From Nitrosomonas sp. Is79A3 (GTDB taxonomy: Bacteria; Pseudomonadota; Gammaproteobacteria; Burkholderiales; Nitrosomonadaceae), in NCBI RefSeq assembly GCF_000219585.1, contig NC_015731.1, positions 1,736,001 through 1,800,000 of the forward strand: DNA of 64,000 nucleotides, in the 5' to 3' direction. Within the stretch, counting starts at the first letter, position 1. Every line of letters starts with the position of its first letter. A program made the position numbers and the translations under genes. Under the pieces are notes generated by a model, which made no database searches, had not been told where the DNA came from, and saw only the letters and a program-made list of their open reading frames with translations. Shown piece after piece: positions 1 through 9,544 of this stretch.

Positions 1-170
1 AGGAGTAACAGATTTCAGTGTGACAAATGTCATAGTTAATCCAAACTAACCTGAATAATAATAAATTGTAGTGCAAGCTTGATAATGAATCTATTGCTCG
101 GAAGGTTTCGAGGAATAATATTGATCTTTTTTTAATAGTTTACTTGCCTAATTACACAGGAGATAAGGAA

Positions 171-1178
171 ATGATATTTCTACGAAAGAGCACTTTTTTT
201 CAGGTTTTTCTGGTTATATTGATAATCGGTTATGCCCATTCGGCAGCGGCCAAAACCTTAGGTATTTTCTCTGCGCAGCAATCCTGTCCCGCCTATGTTT
301 CAAAGAATAAATTAACCAATCCAGATAATACGCAGATTCTGGCGGATAAAAAATACGATATTATCGAGGCGAATAAACCAGATCATGCTAGCTGGTACCG
401 GGTTATTCTGCCTACTGCGAATCCCAAGGAGCGCTGGATTAGCGCTGACTGTGGTGATGCTCAACTGAGCGGCGGGCAGGGAACGGGAGACAATGGAAAC
501 AGCAGTAGTTGTAGTATTACTGGCGAGGCGGATAGTCATGTTCTCGCACTGTCATGGCAACCCGCTTTCTGTGAAACCAAACCACAAAAGCCTGAATGTA
601 AAATCACCGACCCGCAGGTATATCAGGCCAAACATTTCACCTTGCACGGCTTATGGCCTAATAAAAAAAGTTGTGACACGCATTACGCCTTTTGCGGCGA
701 TGTCAAAGCTCAGAAACAAAATTTCTGTGATTATCCGGAGATTAAATTAAATCCAACTTCGCAAGCTTCATTAGCGGAGGTCATGCCTAGTGTGACAGCA
801 GGTTCTTGCCTTGAGCGCCATGAATGGCATAAACATGGTACCTGCCAATCCGCCAAGTCGATAGAAGAATTTTTTGATTTGTCTGTAGATTTGGCCCGCC
901 AGTTTAATGATTCCGGTATGGCTTATTTTATGAATCGCAGGATTGGCCAGCAAGTTCGTACCGAAGATTTTCTCAACCGGATCGCTGCGGTACTGGGATC
1001 TGCCGCTCGTGATCGGATTAAGCTTAACTGCGATCAGGGGATGCTGGTGGAAATTCAATTGAGCTTGATTGCTGATCTAACCCCGGGCGCTGATCTTGAG
1101 AAACTGATTGTCAATGCACCGGCACAGAGCAATTCCAATTGTGGAGAGACTTTCCGTGTCGATCCGATTGGGCAATAG
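171..1178 (+). CDS. Secreted ribonuclease T2 family protein
   Basis: Exported endoribonuclease of the T2 family, which cleaves single-stranded RNA through a 2',3'-cyclic phosphate. Both catalytic blocks are visible: HGLWPN (His about residue 159) and EWHKHGTC (from about residue 218). A hydrophobic signal peptide ends near AHSAAA (residue 27), so it should act in the periplasm or outside. About 70 residues between the signal and the catalytic domain, ending in RWISADCG, look like a small SH3-type module. I start at 171 because AGGAGATAAGGA lies just before that ATG; the in-frame start at 144 would place residues ahead of the signal peptide. The family call is firm; the role (RNA scavenging) is inferred. 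Confidence 0.92.
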   Translation: MIFLRKSTFFQVFLVILIIGYAHSAAAKTLGIFSAQQSCPAYVSKNKLTNPDNTQILADKKYDIIEANKPDHASWYRVILPTANPKERWISADCGDAQLSGGQGTGDNGNSSSCSITGEADSHVLALSWQPAFCETKPQKPECKITDPQVYQAKHFTLHGLWPNKKSCDTHYAFCGDVKAQKQNFCDYPEIKLNPTSQASLAEVMPSVTAGSCLERHEWHKHGTCQSAKSIEEFFDLSVDLARQFNDSGMAYFMNRRIGQQVRTEDFLNRIAAVLGSAARDRIKLNCDQGMLVEIQLSLIADLTPGADLEKLIVNAPAQSNSNCGETFRVDPIGQ

Positions 1179-1203
1179 GGAAGGGATCTATCTGGATTGA
1201 TCA

Positions 1204-1235
1204 TTTGTACTGGCTCAGATCTGAGCCAGTACAAA
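1204..1235. terminator. Bidirectional terminator (perfect 32-bp palindrome)
   Basis: Two 16-base arms, TTTGTACTGGCTCAGA and its exact complement, sit between the convergent RNase T2 and protease genes. A-rich and T-rich ends on each side suit intrinsic termination in both directions. Confidence 0.85.
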
Positions 1236-2501
1236 TTACAAAGCCTGGAATATCACATCAGCCGCTGATAATGCTGTGGATTGTTGTAATACGCCGATAA
1301 ATGTAATGCTGGCTGCATCGCCTACAAAATGCACCGCGACATCATCACCTTGGATATCGATACCGCTAATGTAGGGAGTTAATTGCGCAAAATTCTGAAT
1401 GCCTAGCTGAATATCGAATCCGATTTTATCCACTCCCGGAATAAAATCTTGAAAAATGTAATTACCCACATTGGCTATACCAAAAATATCCGAACCTTCG
1501 CCACCAGTCATCGTATCTGTGCCCAGTTGTCCGACCAAAGTGTCATCGCCATTGTTACCGATTAGCGTGTTGCTGGAACTGTTTCCAATTAATTTATCGT
1601 TGCTAGTGCCGCCAATCGCGCGTTCAATTAATGTATTCAATCCGAGTGACAAGTTATTTTCCGCGGCTTGTCCATCTGGCGTAAGACCAACGGAACTGAG
1701 TGTGCCAGGTGCAGCAACATTGAGATTGAGTGTTACTGGCGTATTTATCCCAGATGCATCAAGCGTATCATTACCCCCATCATCATAGATTGTCTGGACA
1801 ACTTGGCCACTTTCTTCTGTTAATGCGTATGAATTATCGCCTGAATTAAGCAGTTTTGCATTGTATAGATAGGACAAGGCAGCGTAATCGTATGGTGCCA
1901 GATTGATCCGTTCAAGCCCCTGATTTTGCGGTGTGTAAGACATGATGCTATACAACTCAGAGTCTTCTACACCCGTTAGGAAGGGCCCTTCGTTGGTGTC
2001 TCCACCCGAAGCTGCTGCATTGTAATTGCCAGGATGTTTAAGTCCGAGGGTATGTCCAATTTCATGAATCAGTGTCGAATAGGCATTGGTGCCATAGACG
2101 ACATGGTTTGTCTGTGAGGCTTCCGGTGTGTTGTTGATGTACAGATCTCCTGCATTATCACCAATTGATTTATCTGGATAATAGGCATAGCCGACTGTTG
2201 TGGTTTGTGCATTATTGCCGAACCGGAGTTGGCCATAGGATTGCGTAGAATCGGTTACTTCTGTGAAAGTAATGTCGAACTGGGAAGAAAGCGTGGTTAA
2301 AATCTCTCGAACCGCAATCTTCTGCTCATCGGTCATAGTGCTGAAGTGATTGCCGTCCTGAGCCGGATCAGCATAAACCGGAAGTTCTGACATGAAACTG
2401 AAAGTCAATCCTACCGGTTTGCCAGCTTCGGCAGGATCCCAGCGAATGTCACTGCCAGCAAGCACAGCATCAATGCGGTAATCATCCGTAATACTCAGCA
2501 T
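1236..2501 (-). CDS. Serralysin-like (M10) zinc metalloprotease with RTX tail
   Basis: Secreted metzincin protease. The zinc site HEIGHTLGLKH (residues 146-156) and the Met-turn SIMSYT (about residue 188) are intact. From about residue 295 there are glycine/aspartate-rich calcium-binding repeats (GGTSNDKLIGN, GNNGDDTLVG, GGEGSD), then the short C-terminal domain usual for type I secretion. There is no N-terminal signal peptide, as expected for this route. At 421 aa it is slightly shorter than classical serralysins (about 470). No type I secretion genes are in the window, so export would depend on a system elsewhere. The stop codon abuts the 32-bp terminator palindrome. Confidence 0.9.
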   Translation of the reverse strand: MLSITDDYRIDAVLAGSDIRWDPAEAGKPVGLTFSFMSELPVYADPAQDGNHFSTMTDEQKIAVREILTTLSSQFDITFTEVTDSTQSYGQLRFGNNAQTTTVGYAYYPDKSIGDNAGDLYINNTPEASQTNHVVYGTNAYSTLIHEIGHTLGLKHPGNYNAAASGGDTNEGPFLTGVEDSELYSIMSYTPQNQGLERINLAPYDYAALSYLYNAKLLNSGDNSYALTEESGQVVQTIYDDGGNDTLDASGINTPVTLNLNVAAPGTLSSVGLTPDGQAAENNLSLGLNTLIERAIGGTSNDKLIGNSSSNTLIGNNGDDTLVGQLGTDTMTGGEGSDIFGIANVGNYIFQDFIPGVDKIGFDIQLGIQNFAQLTPYISGIDIQGDDVAVHFVGDAASITFIGVLQQSTALSAADVIFQAL

Positions 2502-2998
2502 ATTTTTCTCCCTTGCATAATTTACAAACTGGCGATCTTAATTTCTAAGAACTAATTTTAGAATAATGGGTAGCTGGTAAATTGCATAAACATTGCAGCT
2601 TTTTTGTTCTTATTCTGAAGTTTGATAGATCAAAATTGCTTGTCAGAAAATTGCTAAGTGATTTGCTATCGCAGGATAGCTTAACGTTAAAACAAATAAT
2701 TGATCGGTTATCTGTTTATGCACAACCTCATTCATGTATACCAAAATATGGGCATACATGTTTTAGCAATGAGAATCGAAAAACCATTGCTTATTTTTTG
2801 ATATGGTTTTTATCATTACATGTTCATGTTTTCCTACTTTTATTATCAAATTGGAATCATGAAATTCTATATAAAATACTATTTCAAGTGAAATAACCTA
2901 TAAAAATCATTTTATTCATTCTCAATGTTTCCTTAAGGCTGTCGAATTAAAGAGTTCGCATATATGTAGGAAAATATTTACAACTTGAGGAGTATTGG
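2502..2998. other. AT-rich intergenic region, no supported gene
   Basis: Divergent upstream region of the protease (-) and the barrel protein (+). It must hold both promoters, but I cannot place them with confidence. A 104-codon open frame at 2582-2896 has biased composition and no recognisable ribosome site, and I do not call it. Confidence 0.5.
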
Positions 2999-3829
2999 AT
3001 GAGGAATTTTGTTAATAAAATAATTGCTGGAAGTACATTTTTATGTACGATTGGGATGACGTTACCACACGCTTTAGCGCAAGATGCAACAGCGGATCGC
3101 GTTAAAGAACTGGAGAGTCGATTGCAAGTGATTCAGAATGAATTGGAGAAAGTAAAATCTCAATCGAACCAAGTGACACAGAAAGTTGAAAGTATTGGAC
3201 AAAAATCAAATTTTACTGAATCTCAGGATAGAAATGCAGGTCATATGGTGTTCTTCCGTGGCGGCTTTGCGCACAGTTCTCAACATCGCAACGGAATGAC
3301 CATACAAAGCACCGTTGTTCCTGCCGGAGCACAGGAACAACCTGACAAAAATGCATGGTATGTTGGTGCGGGTTTTGACTTTAATCTAACCAAAGATGCA
3401 TGGGGATTAGCGCCGAAGACCAATGTTCTTGCAGAACTGATGTTCGAGTATAAAGAATTCGGTTCTCACGTGCACGGGAATGCACTTGCCAATAGTCCAA
3501 CTCCGCTGATTGGTGGTGCGTTGAATCCTCGAAATGTAACGATAACACAACTATCTATATACGCATCGCCAAAAATAAAATTTCTGGAAGGATCGCGGAT
3601 CAGGCCTTGGATTATCCCAGCCGGTTTAGGCATTCACATCATAAGCCCACCAGGTGAGTCAGGTTCATTTTTTATCCCAGGGGTTATGTTTGCCGGGGGT
3701 GTCGATTATAGAATATGGAAAGATATTTATGTAGGTTTGGATGCTCGTTATCATGTGACTGGTGGCAAAAAGGATGGTGTGAATGTTGATGGCCTGACAG
3801 CTGGTGGTTATGTTGGTATAGGTTTCTAA
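2999..3829 (+). CDS. Outer-membrane beta-barrel protein with N-terminal coiled coil
   Basis: A 276-aa exported protein of unknown function. A signal peptide ends at ALAQ (about residue 28). A heptad-rich coiled coil of about 40 residues follows (RVKELESRLQVIQNELEKV). The remainder alternates polar and aromatic residues as in an 8- to 10-strand barrel, including WYVGAGFDFNL, and ends in GGYVGIGF, an aromatic C-terminus used for outer-membrane insertion. AGGAG lies 6 bases before the ATG. It stands alone, with cytochrome P460 downstream on the same strand after a 395-bp gap. The envelope location is well supported; substrate or partner is unknown. Confidence 0.7.
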   Translation: MRNFVNKIIAGSTFLCTIGMTLPHALAQDATADRVKELESRLQVIQNELEKVKSQSNQVTQKVESIGQKSNFTESQDRNAGHMVFFRGGFAHSSQHRNGMTIQSTVVPAGAQEQPDKNAWYVGAGFDFNLTKDAWGLAPKTNVLAELMFEYKEFGSHVHGNALANSPTPLIGGALNPRNVTITQLSIYASPKIKFLEGSRIRPWIIPAGLGIHIISPPGESGSFFIPGVMFAGGVDYRIWKDIYVGLDARYHVTGGKKDGVNVDGLTAGGYVGIGF

Positions 3830-4224
3830 GATTCTGACTAATAGTTTAGTCTTGTTATTGAATAGATTTTTCCTGAAAGGATGTTTTATTAACAACCAGT
3901 TCGTAGGCTTGGTTCACTGACAACTATCAATCAAATAAGGATCGCATTGAAAATAGGCGTATAAATACCTAGGGTGCACGCGCTAGGGTATGACCTGCAT
4001 CGCTCGAATAGGGTGCAAGGCATCACGTAAATCTTCATCATGCATAATTCCTGATAGTAATTTGTTGCCTAGAAAAGGGGCTGATTGAATTGCTACATTT
4101 GTTGCTATCACAAAGAGATGATTACCTCTTGACGAAGATAATATGTCTGACTAACATTAAGAAGAAGGCAGTACATGCTATTGCTGTTTTCTTTGTGTTT
4201 CTTTAACTATTTTAAGGGCTTATT
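3830..4224. other. Intergenic region upstream of cytochrome P460
   Basis: It contains an open but start-less frame on the minus strand (3983-4150, described separately) that may be a gene remnant. No clear promoter or operator was recognised for the P460 gene. Its ribosome site is weak (AAGGGC about 10 bases before the ATG). Confidence 0.45.
3983..4150 (-). pseudogene. Possible C-terminal remnant of an unidentified gene
   Basis: A 55-codon open frame without a start codon. Its conceptual product has ordinary protein composition (pieces such as FVIATNVAIQSAPFLGNK and DEDLRDALHPIRAM) and ends at a TAG. An in-frame stop lies immediately upstream. It looks more coding-like than its surroundings, but I do not recognise the family. 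Confidence 0.3.
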
Positions 4225-4818
4225 ATGTTACAGTTTAAAAAGACGTTATTAGGTGGTATTGCACCAGTATTGTTATCCATTGCACTGGCAAGCCCAGTAA
4301 TTGCTTCCGATGCTCATCATGCACACGGCAAAGACCATAATTTTGGTCATTTCACTAAAGACAATTTGTTGCTTACTCCAAAAGATTATCGCGAATGGAT
4401 TTTTGTGGGAGCGCCCGTTACACCAAAAGATATGAATGATGGAAAACCTGCATTTCCTGAGTTTCATAATGTGTACATTGATCCAACAAGTTGGAACCAT
4501 TGGAAGAAAACTGGTGAATTCCGTGATGGGACTGTTATCGTTAAAGAATTAACTAGCGTAGGTTCAAAAGAGGCCGCCAGCGGAAATGGATATTTCCCAG
4601 GTGAATTTAATGGGATTGCTGCAATGGTGAAAGATTCCAAACGTTTTGCAGATAAACCTGGAAATTGGGCATTTTTTGGTTTTGAATCTTACGATGCTAA
4701 ACAAGGCATACTTCAAGCTGATGATGCATGCGCAGCTTGTCACAAAGCAAACGCTGCACAAGACATGGTCTTTACTCAGTATTACCCAGTGTTACGTGCG
4801 GCTAAACCAAGTAAATAA
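4225..4818 (+). CDS. cytL: Cytochrome P460 family c-type haem protein
   Basis: Periplasmic mono-haem c-type cytochrome. In ammonia oxidisers cytochrome P460 oxidises hydroxylamine, with N2O/NO as products; the related cytochrome c'-beta shares the fold but binds NO. The signal peptide ends at SPVIAS (about residue 28). The haem motif CAACH is at residues 169-173, near the C-terminus as usual. The length (197 aa) fits the family. P460 carries a lysine-haem cross-link; several lysines occur in the central region, but I cannot say which, if any, is linked, so P460 versus c'-beta is not settled by eye. The gene is monocistronic, followed by a strong hairpin. Confidence 0.85.
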   Translation: MLQFKKTLLGGIAPVLLSIALASPVIASDAHHAHGKDHNFGHFTKDNLLLTPKDYREWIFVGAPVTPKDMNDGKPAFPEFHNVYIDPTSWNHWKKTGEFRDGTVIVKELTSVGSKEAASGNGYFPGEFNGIAAMVKDSKRFADKPGNWAFFGFESYDAKQGILQADDACAACHKANAAQDMVFTQYYPVLRAAKPSK

Positions 4819-4864
4819 TAGTTGAGTAATGGCTTATAGCCAATAGTAAGCTTTCTGAAATCGG

Positions 4865-4905
4865 GCAATTTGGCGAACTAGTTATCAATCAGTGCGCCAA
4901 ATTGC
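4865..4905 (+). terminator. Terminator hairpin after cytochrome P460
   Basis: A perfect 11-bp stem (GCAATTTGGCG with its complement) around a 19-base loop, followed by a T-rich run, 46 bases after the P460 stop codon. Confidence 0.7.
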
Positions 4906-5019
4906 TTTCCTTTCTGTGCACAGAAAAAGTTTTTGTTGAAGTTGACTTAGAAAATTTCCTGTCGTTTCTCCTGCCAAAATATCAATAAAGTTTTCTTAAA
5001 GTTCATTTTGAACTTTCTT

Positions 5020-5793
5020 TTAGAAGTTATTTTTCCATTCACGTAATACAGTGAAAATCTCTATAGGGCTTGAAAGTGATTTTCCAGAATAATTTTGAGT
5101 ACTATTAATAATTCCCAACTGTTCACAACGAATAAAAGGATTAATTTTCTTTTCAAGAGTAAGCGTTGTAGGGATGGTCGGAATATTCCGATTGCGTAAT
5201 TCCTGTGCTGCAATTTCGAACTTAATGAGTCTTGCATTCTCAGGATCGGCAGCTTTTGCAAACTGAATATTTCCTAATGTATATTCATGAGTACAGAATA
5301 TTAACGTATCGTCAGGTAGTTGAGAGAGTTTCTGCAATGATTGATACATTTGTTGTACAGTTCCTTCAAATACTCGTCCACAGCCGCAAGCAAAAAGTGT
5401 ATCACCGCAAAATACCATATTAAATGGATTTGACCCATAATAGGCGATATGTCCCCGAGTGTGTCCGGGAGTGTCTAGTACCATAAGATTAAGCGATATT
5501 GCTTCAAGATTTACTTGATCCCTCTCGCGTAGAGGATGAGACACTGTTGCAATTGACTCATTGCGTGGTCCATATACGGGAACATCGTATGACTGAAGCA
5601 ATTCAGAATTACCGCCTGTATGATCATCATGATGATGGGTAATCAGAATTGCACTTAATTGCAATTTTTTAGACCGGAGATACTCAATAACAGGAGATGC
5701 GATACCGGGATCTATAACAGCAGCATGTGCCTGATTGTGAATTACCCAGATATAATTATCTCTAAAAGCGGGTATCGGATGAACATTCAGCAT
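5020..5793 (-). CDS. gloB: Hydroxyacylglutathione hydrolase (glyoxalase II)
   Basis: Hydrolyses S-D-lactoylglutathione to D-lactate and glutathione, the second step of methylglyoxal detoxification in the cytosol. The metallo-beta-lactamase motif THHHDDHTGG (residues 52-61) holds the binuclear metal ligands. Further ligands are in TPGHTRGH, FCGDTLFACGCGR and CTHEYTLGN. The length (257 aa) is standard. It is divergently transcribed from the methyltransferase gene. The order gloB / methyltransferase / rnhA / dnaQ matches the conserved gloB-yafS-rnhA-dnaQ neighbourhood of E. coli. Confidence 0.95.
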   Translation of the reverse strand: MLNVHPIPAFRDNYIWVIHNQAHAAVIDPGIASPVIEYLRSKKLQLSAILITHHHDDHTGGNSELLQSYDVPVYGPRNESIATVSHPLRERDQVNLEAISLNLMVLDTPGHTRGHIAYYGSNPFNMVFCGDTLFACGCGRVFEGTVQQMYQSLQKLSQLPDDTLIFCTHEYTLGNIQFAKAADPENARLIKFEIAAQELRNRNIPTIPTTLTLEKKINPFIRCEQLGIINSTQNYSGKSLSSPIEIFTVLREWKNNF

Positions 5794-5878
5794 GAAATTC
5801 CTATGTAATATATTTTATAAAGTTGATGTGCTTAAGCGATTTAAAAGAAACTATAAATTCAGGTGAGAATAATTAGTA

Positions 5879-6652
5879 ATGATGTCTGAGCAAAATGTTC
5901 AACAATGGTTTGATTCCTCTCTCGGTCAATATTTGATTGAACACGAGCAGCGTTATTTTGATCAGGTTGCCGTAAACATTTTTGGCTATAATGCCGTGCA
6001 GATAGGTTGGCCTCAATTTAATTTTTTGCGCCTGAACAGAATGCCTTTGCATTTCTCTGTAGGACTTGAGAGTCAAGCTTCCTTGCGTGCTGCAGCTGGC
6101 TATCTTCCGATTCAGAGTAGCAGTGTCGATCTGGTGATTTTGCCACATGTTCTTGAGTTTGATACCAATCCACATCAAATTTTACGTGAAGTGCACCGAA
6201 TTCTAATACCTGAAGGTCATATCGTAATATCAGGTTTTAATCCCTTGAGTTTTTGGGGAGCCTGTCATTATTTAAAATCTACACGCCGTGAGTTTCCCTG
6301 GAATGGGAATTTTATTGCATTATCGCGACTTAAGGATTGGCTGAAATTACTAGATTTCGAGATGGCGGGTGGTCGGCTAAGTTGTTATACGCCCCCATTT
6401 AAGCAAGAAAGATGGCGCCGGAGATTTAGTTTTATGGAAGCAGCAGGGGACCGTTGGTGGCCAATTTCAGGGGGGGTGTATTTCTTGCATGCAATTAAGC
6501 ATATGCACGGTATGCGGATTATCAAACCGGGTTGGAAAAATTGTCTTGATCCCAAGAAAAGAATGGTTCCGGCAACTCAAAAAATGAACGAAATCTCTAG
6601 CAATGAGCATCCACCAAAGAATTTCAATCAGATGGATGATTTGAACAAGTAA
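5879..6652 (+). CDS. SAM-dependent methyltransferase, YafS-like
   Basis: Class I methyltransferase-like protein (257 aa). The [15 protein letters not shown] segment and the following [19 protein letters not shown] are the post-I region typical of the Methyltransf_11 fold. The canonical glycine-rich SAM motif I is weak, so the cofactor call rests on these blocks and on gene order. It is the positional counterpart of E. coli yafS, between gloB and rnhA. Two adjacent ATGs (5879, 5882) are possible starts. The substrate is unknown. rnhA begins 10 bases after the stop, so the two are probably co-transcribed. Confidence 0.75.
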   Translation: MMSEQNVQQWFDSSLGQYLIEHEQRYFDQVAVNIFGYNAVQIGWPQFNFLRLNRMPLHFSVGLESQASLRAAAGYLPIQSSSVDLVILPHVLEFDTNPHQILREVHRILIPEGHIVISGFNPLSFWGACHYLKSTRREFPWNGNFIALSRLKDWLKLLDFEMAGGRLSCYTPPFKQERWRRRFSFMEAAGDRWWPISGGVYFLHAIKHMHGMRIIKPGWKNCLDPKKRMVPATQKMNEISSNEHPPKNFNQMDDLNK

Positions 6653-6662
6653 TAAAAAAATT

Positions 6663-7127
6663 ATGGCAGACTCAAAAATTGTTGAGATTTATACGGATGG
6701 AGCGTGCAAAGGAAATCCAGGTGTCGGAGGGTGGGGGGCATTGCTGAGATACGCCGGTCGTGAGCGTGAAATTTTCGGTGGTGAAAAATTAACCACCAAT
6801 AATCGCATGGAGTTACTTGCCGCAATACGTGCTTTAGAATCTTTAAAGCGCCCTTGCAAAGTGCATTTACATACAGATTCACAATACGTCCAGAAAGGTA
6901 TCAGTCAATGGTTGGATTCGTGGAAAGTGCGTAATTGGCGTACATCCAATAGAAAGCCTGTTAAAAATGAGGATCTTTGGAGGCTGCTTGATTCTTTAGT
7001 GCAGCAACATGAAATTGAATGGTGTTGGGTTCGTGGCCACTCGGGTCATATTGACAATGAGCGAGCGGATCAACTGGCTAACCGTGGAGTTGAAATGATT
7101 ACTTCCGAAGAATTACAAAATAGTTAG
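6663..7127 (+). CDS. rnhA: Ribonuclease HI
   Basis: Degrades the RNA strand of RNA-DNA hybrids (R-loops, primer remnants). The four carboxylates are visible: [30 protein letters not shown] and [12 protein letters not shown]. The length (154 aa) matches E. coli RNase HI. The basic handle region ([18 protein letters not shown]) is present. It follows the methyltransferase by 10 bases and precedes dnaQ by 12, so a short operon is likely. Confidence 0.97.
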   Translation: MADSKIVEIYTDGACKGNPGVGGWGALLRYAGREREIFGGEKLTTNNRMELLAAIRALESLKRPCKVHLHTDSQYVQKGISQWLDSWKVRNWRTSNRKPVKNEDLWRLLDSLVQQHEIEWCWVRGHSGHIDNERADQLANRGVEMITSEELQNS

Positions 7128-7139
7128 AGGTTTTATACT

Positions 7140-7883
7140 ATGCGTCAAATTGTGTTGGATACTGAAACGACGGGGTTAGAACATAAGCTTGGGCATCGCA
7201 TTGTAGAAATAGCGGCAGTCGAGTTATGTAACAGGCAATTCACAGATAATCATTTTCACTATTATCTTAATCCCGAACGTGAGAGCGATGAAGGAGCTTT
7301 ACAAGTACATGGTCTAACAACCGAATTTCTTAAAGACAAGCCGAGATTCCATGAAATATCCAAAGAATTATTGAATTTCATTTGTGATGCCGAACTCATT
7401 ATTCATAATGCACCATTCGACGTTGGATTTCTTAATCACGAATTAGGTTTAATCAATCTGAAAACGCTGAACAATTATTGTTTGTCGATAACAGATACAT
7501 TGAAATTAGCGAAAGAGTTTCATCCCGGCAAACGGAATAACCTGGATGCACTGTGTGAGCGCTACAATATTGACAATTCAAGGCGTACACTGCATGGTGC
7601 ATTACTCGATGCAGAGTTATTAGCTGAAGTTTATCTGGCTATGACACGCGGGCAAGAGAGTCTACTTATCGAGTTAGAATATGTTGAGCCGGTTCAACAG
7701 GCTCTGGATAAATTAGATAGCTTCAAAACAAAAATCATTGAAGCAACAGCTGACGAATACGCACAGCATCTAATGATATTAGAAAATATTTCGCGTGAGA
7801 GTAACAATAACTGTTTGTGGAACAGACTTGGAAATAAAAACACTATTGATGATAAGTCAGTTTGTGGAGGAAATTTAAATTGA
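7140..7883 (+). CDS. dnaQ: DNA polymerase III epsilon subunit (3'-5' proofreading exonuclease)
   Basis: The proofreading exonuclease of the replicase. DEDDh-family motifs: Exo I LDTETTGLE (Asp7, Glu9), Exo II IHNAPFDVGFL, and Exo III HGALLDAELLAEVY. The C-terminal 60-70 residues are the segment that binds the alpha subunit in other bacteria. The length (247 aa) is normal. It is the last gene of the rnhA operon, and a hairpin at 7944 separates it from the convergent cheZ. Confidence 0.97.
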   Translation: MRQIVLDTETTGLEHKLGHRIVEIAAVELCNRQFTDNHFHYYLNPERESDEGALQVHGLTTEFLKDKPRFHEISKELLNFICDAELIIHNAPFDVGFLNHELGLINLKTLNNYCLSITDTLKLAKEFHPGKRNNLDALCERYNIDNSRRTLHGALLDAELLAEVYLAMTRGQESLLIELEYVEPVQQALDKLDSFKTKIIEATADEYAQHLMILENISRESNNNCLWNRLGNKNTIDDKSVCGGNLN

Positions 7884-7943
7884 TGGTCTAAATGAGATTC
7901 AATAACTTTCTTATGTATTTTGAGAGTACATTTAAAGAATGCT

Positions 7944-7979
7944 CTAGAGTTTCGCGCGACATTGCCGGCAAAACTCTAG
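7944..7979. terminator. Hairpin between convergent dnaQ and cheZ
   Basis: A 9-bp stem (CTAGAGTTT with AAACTCTAG) around an 18-base loop, with no strong T-run. It is placed between converging genes, so it may stop transcription from either side. Confidence 0.5.
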
Positions 7980-8017
7980 TAAGGGGAAGGATACAGTAAT
8001 CTGATTGGGGCGTGCAC

Positions 8018-8776
8018 TTAAAATCCAAGACTCGCAAGTAAATCATCAACTTGGTCTTGATCGCATACGACATCGGTTCGTTTTTCTGGGTTGGTGACTG
8101 GCCCATTGAGGAGTCCTTCATCTGCAGCAATATTTTTCTTGGATGGAACATTTGCAAGTAATAGATCAATAAGGTCTTTCTCCAGACTCTGCACCATATG
8201 CGTGACCTTTTTGATTACCTGGCCTGTCAGATCTTGAAAGTCTTGTGCCATCATGATTTCTAGCAATTGCGTATTCGTTGCGTTAGTTTGTTCAGGAACC
8301 TTATCGAGGTACTGAAGTGTATCAATTAATAATGTTTTGAATTTTTCTGTATCCGGGCTAGATTGATGCATCTCAAGAGCCTGTTTCCATTGTTCAGATA
8401 AATGAATTGCGTCTGTTGAAAGCTTCTCCTGAATAGGCATGGCAACCTCAGTGGCATTGAGTGTACGCTCAGCTGCTTGCTCAGTTTTGGTAGCAATATA
8501 GGATAACTTGTCCTGCGCTTCGGGTGCTTCAGCTGCAATCGATTCCAGGCGTTTATCGTACCCTAATTCCCGCAAACTATCGTGTAAGTTTCGGGTCAAT
8601 TGCCCAATCTGATCAATAACTTTCTTATCAGCTGTTATTAATTCATTTTCATCAATATCATTGATTGCAGGTGTGAGTGACGTATCAGCTAACTTAATGG
8701 ATTTTTTAGTTTTTGCGTTGGTCGTTTCTGGAGAAGCATCATCAGCTTTTGTTTTCATAAGACGTTTTGTATTCAT
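8018..8776 (-). CDS. cheZ: Chemotaxis protein phosphatase CheZ
   Basis: Dephosphorylates CheY-P and so resets the flagellar switch. The signature AQDFQDLTGQVIKKV carries the Asp and Gln used for catalysis. The protein is largely helical and acidic and ends in DQVDDLLASLGF, a CheY-binding tail like that of E. coli CheZ (VDDLLDSLGF). The first 40 residues are Lys/Thr/Asp-rich and probably disordered. It follows cheY by 41 bases on the same strand. No other chemotaxis or flagellar gene is in the window. Confidence 0.95.
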   Translation of the reverse strand: MNTKRLMKTKADDASPETTNAKTKKSIKLADTSLTPAINDIDENELITADKKVIDQIGQLTRNLHDSLRELGYDKRLESIAAEAPEAQDKLSYIATKTEQAAERTLNATEVAMPIQEKLSTDAIHLSEQWKQALEMHQSSPDTEKFKTLLIDTLQYLDKVPEQTNATNTQLLEIMMAQDFQDLTGQVIKKVTHMVQSLEKDLIDLLLANVPSKKNIAADEGLLNGPVTNPEKRTDVVCDQDQVDDLLASLGF

Positions 8777-8817
8777 TTTGGACTCGGTAGTTTGTTATGA
8801 AAAGAGATAATGTAGAT

Positions 8818-9219
8818 TTAAACAGAGGCTTTGCTTTCCATATTCTGGAAAATTTTATTTAATTTCTCTTCAAGTGTGGCCGCAGTGAAAGGCTTTACGA
8901 TATAGCCACTTGCTCCAGCTTGAGCTGCAGCTACGATATTTTCTTTTTTAGCTTCGGCAGTTACCATCAGTACGGGAATTTTTTTCAATGCCTCATTGGC
9001 GCGCACATTCTGCAGCATGGTCAATCCGTCCATATTGGGCATATTCCAATCCGACACAATAAAGTCAAAATCTCCATCTTGCAGCTTACGAAGTGCAACT
9101 GCGCCATCTTCAGCTTCATCAACATTGACAAAACCAAGTTCTTTTAGAAGGTTGCGAACGATTCTACGCATAGTAGAGAAATCATCCACTACCAAGAATT
9201 TCATATTTTTGTCAGGCAT
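8818..9219 (-). CDS. cheY: Chemotaxis response regulator CheY
   Basis: Single receiver domain that binds the flagellar motor when phosphorylated. [17 protein letters not shown] supplies the acidic pocket, [13 protein letters not shown] the phosphorylated Asp, then VMVTAEAK (Thr) and YIVKPF (Lys). I choose the ATG at 9219 because GGAGAAAAAGA precedes it, giving [13 protein letters not shown] as in other CheY proteins. The frame stays open to 9285, but that would add 22 unlikely residues. Probably an operon with cheZ. Confidence 0.96.
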   Translation of the reverse strand: MPDKNMKFLVVDDFSTMRRIVRNLLKELGFVNVDEAEDGAVALRKLQDGDFDFIVSDWNMPNMDGLTMLQNVRANEALKKIPVLMVTAEAKKENIVAAAQAGASGYIVKPFTAATLEEKLNKIFQNMESKASV

Positions 9220-9544
9220 TCTTTTTCTCCGTGAATAAACTATATTTTTTGTACTACCAGAATTGCTTTGATTCTTGATTAGCAAGTCAGCTTGCTTATA
9301 TGATTCTCATCTTGCCGTTGTTTTTACGACAGTGGATCACAAAAGTTTAGTTCTAAGCTGAAAAAATATTTCAATAATATGAAGAATGTAACTTTAAAAT
9401 TAGGTTAAAGATTTTTATTATCTCGGGCTTGTTTGTGTTACGGAAAGCTAGGGGAATAATTAAGAGAATTTTAGAATTCTTGACGAAATATTTATTTATG
9501 AAAAAGATAAGGCTTGCAATTTTAAATTGCAGTTCAAGTTCGAG
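9220..9544. other. Upstream region of cheY, no gene seen
   Basis: AT-rich leader and promoter region of cheY on the minus strand, running into an insertion-sequence remnant. No operator or RNA element was recognised. Confidence 0.4.

Noticed and set aside
15..35. TGACAAATGTCA dyad near the left edge, resembling the shared operator
   Set aside because: It lacks one base of the central spacing and the outer GC pairs, so I do not count it as a regulon member.
2582..2896. 104-codon plus-strand open frame
   Set aside because: AT-driven composition, no ribosome site, no recognisable motif; it sits in a promoter region.
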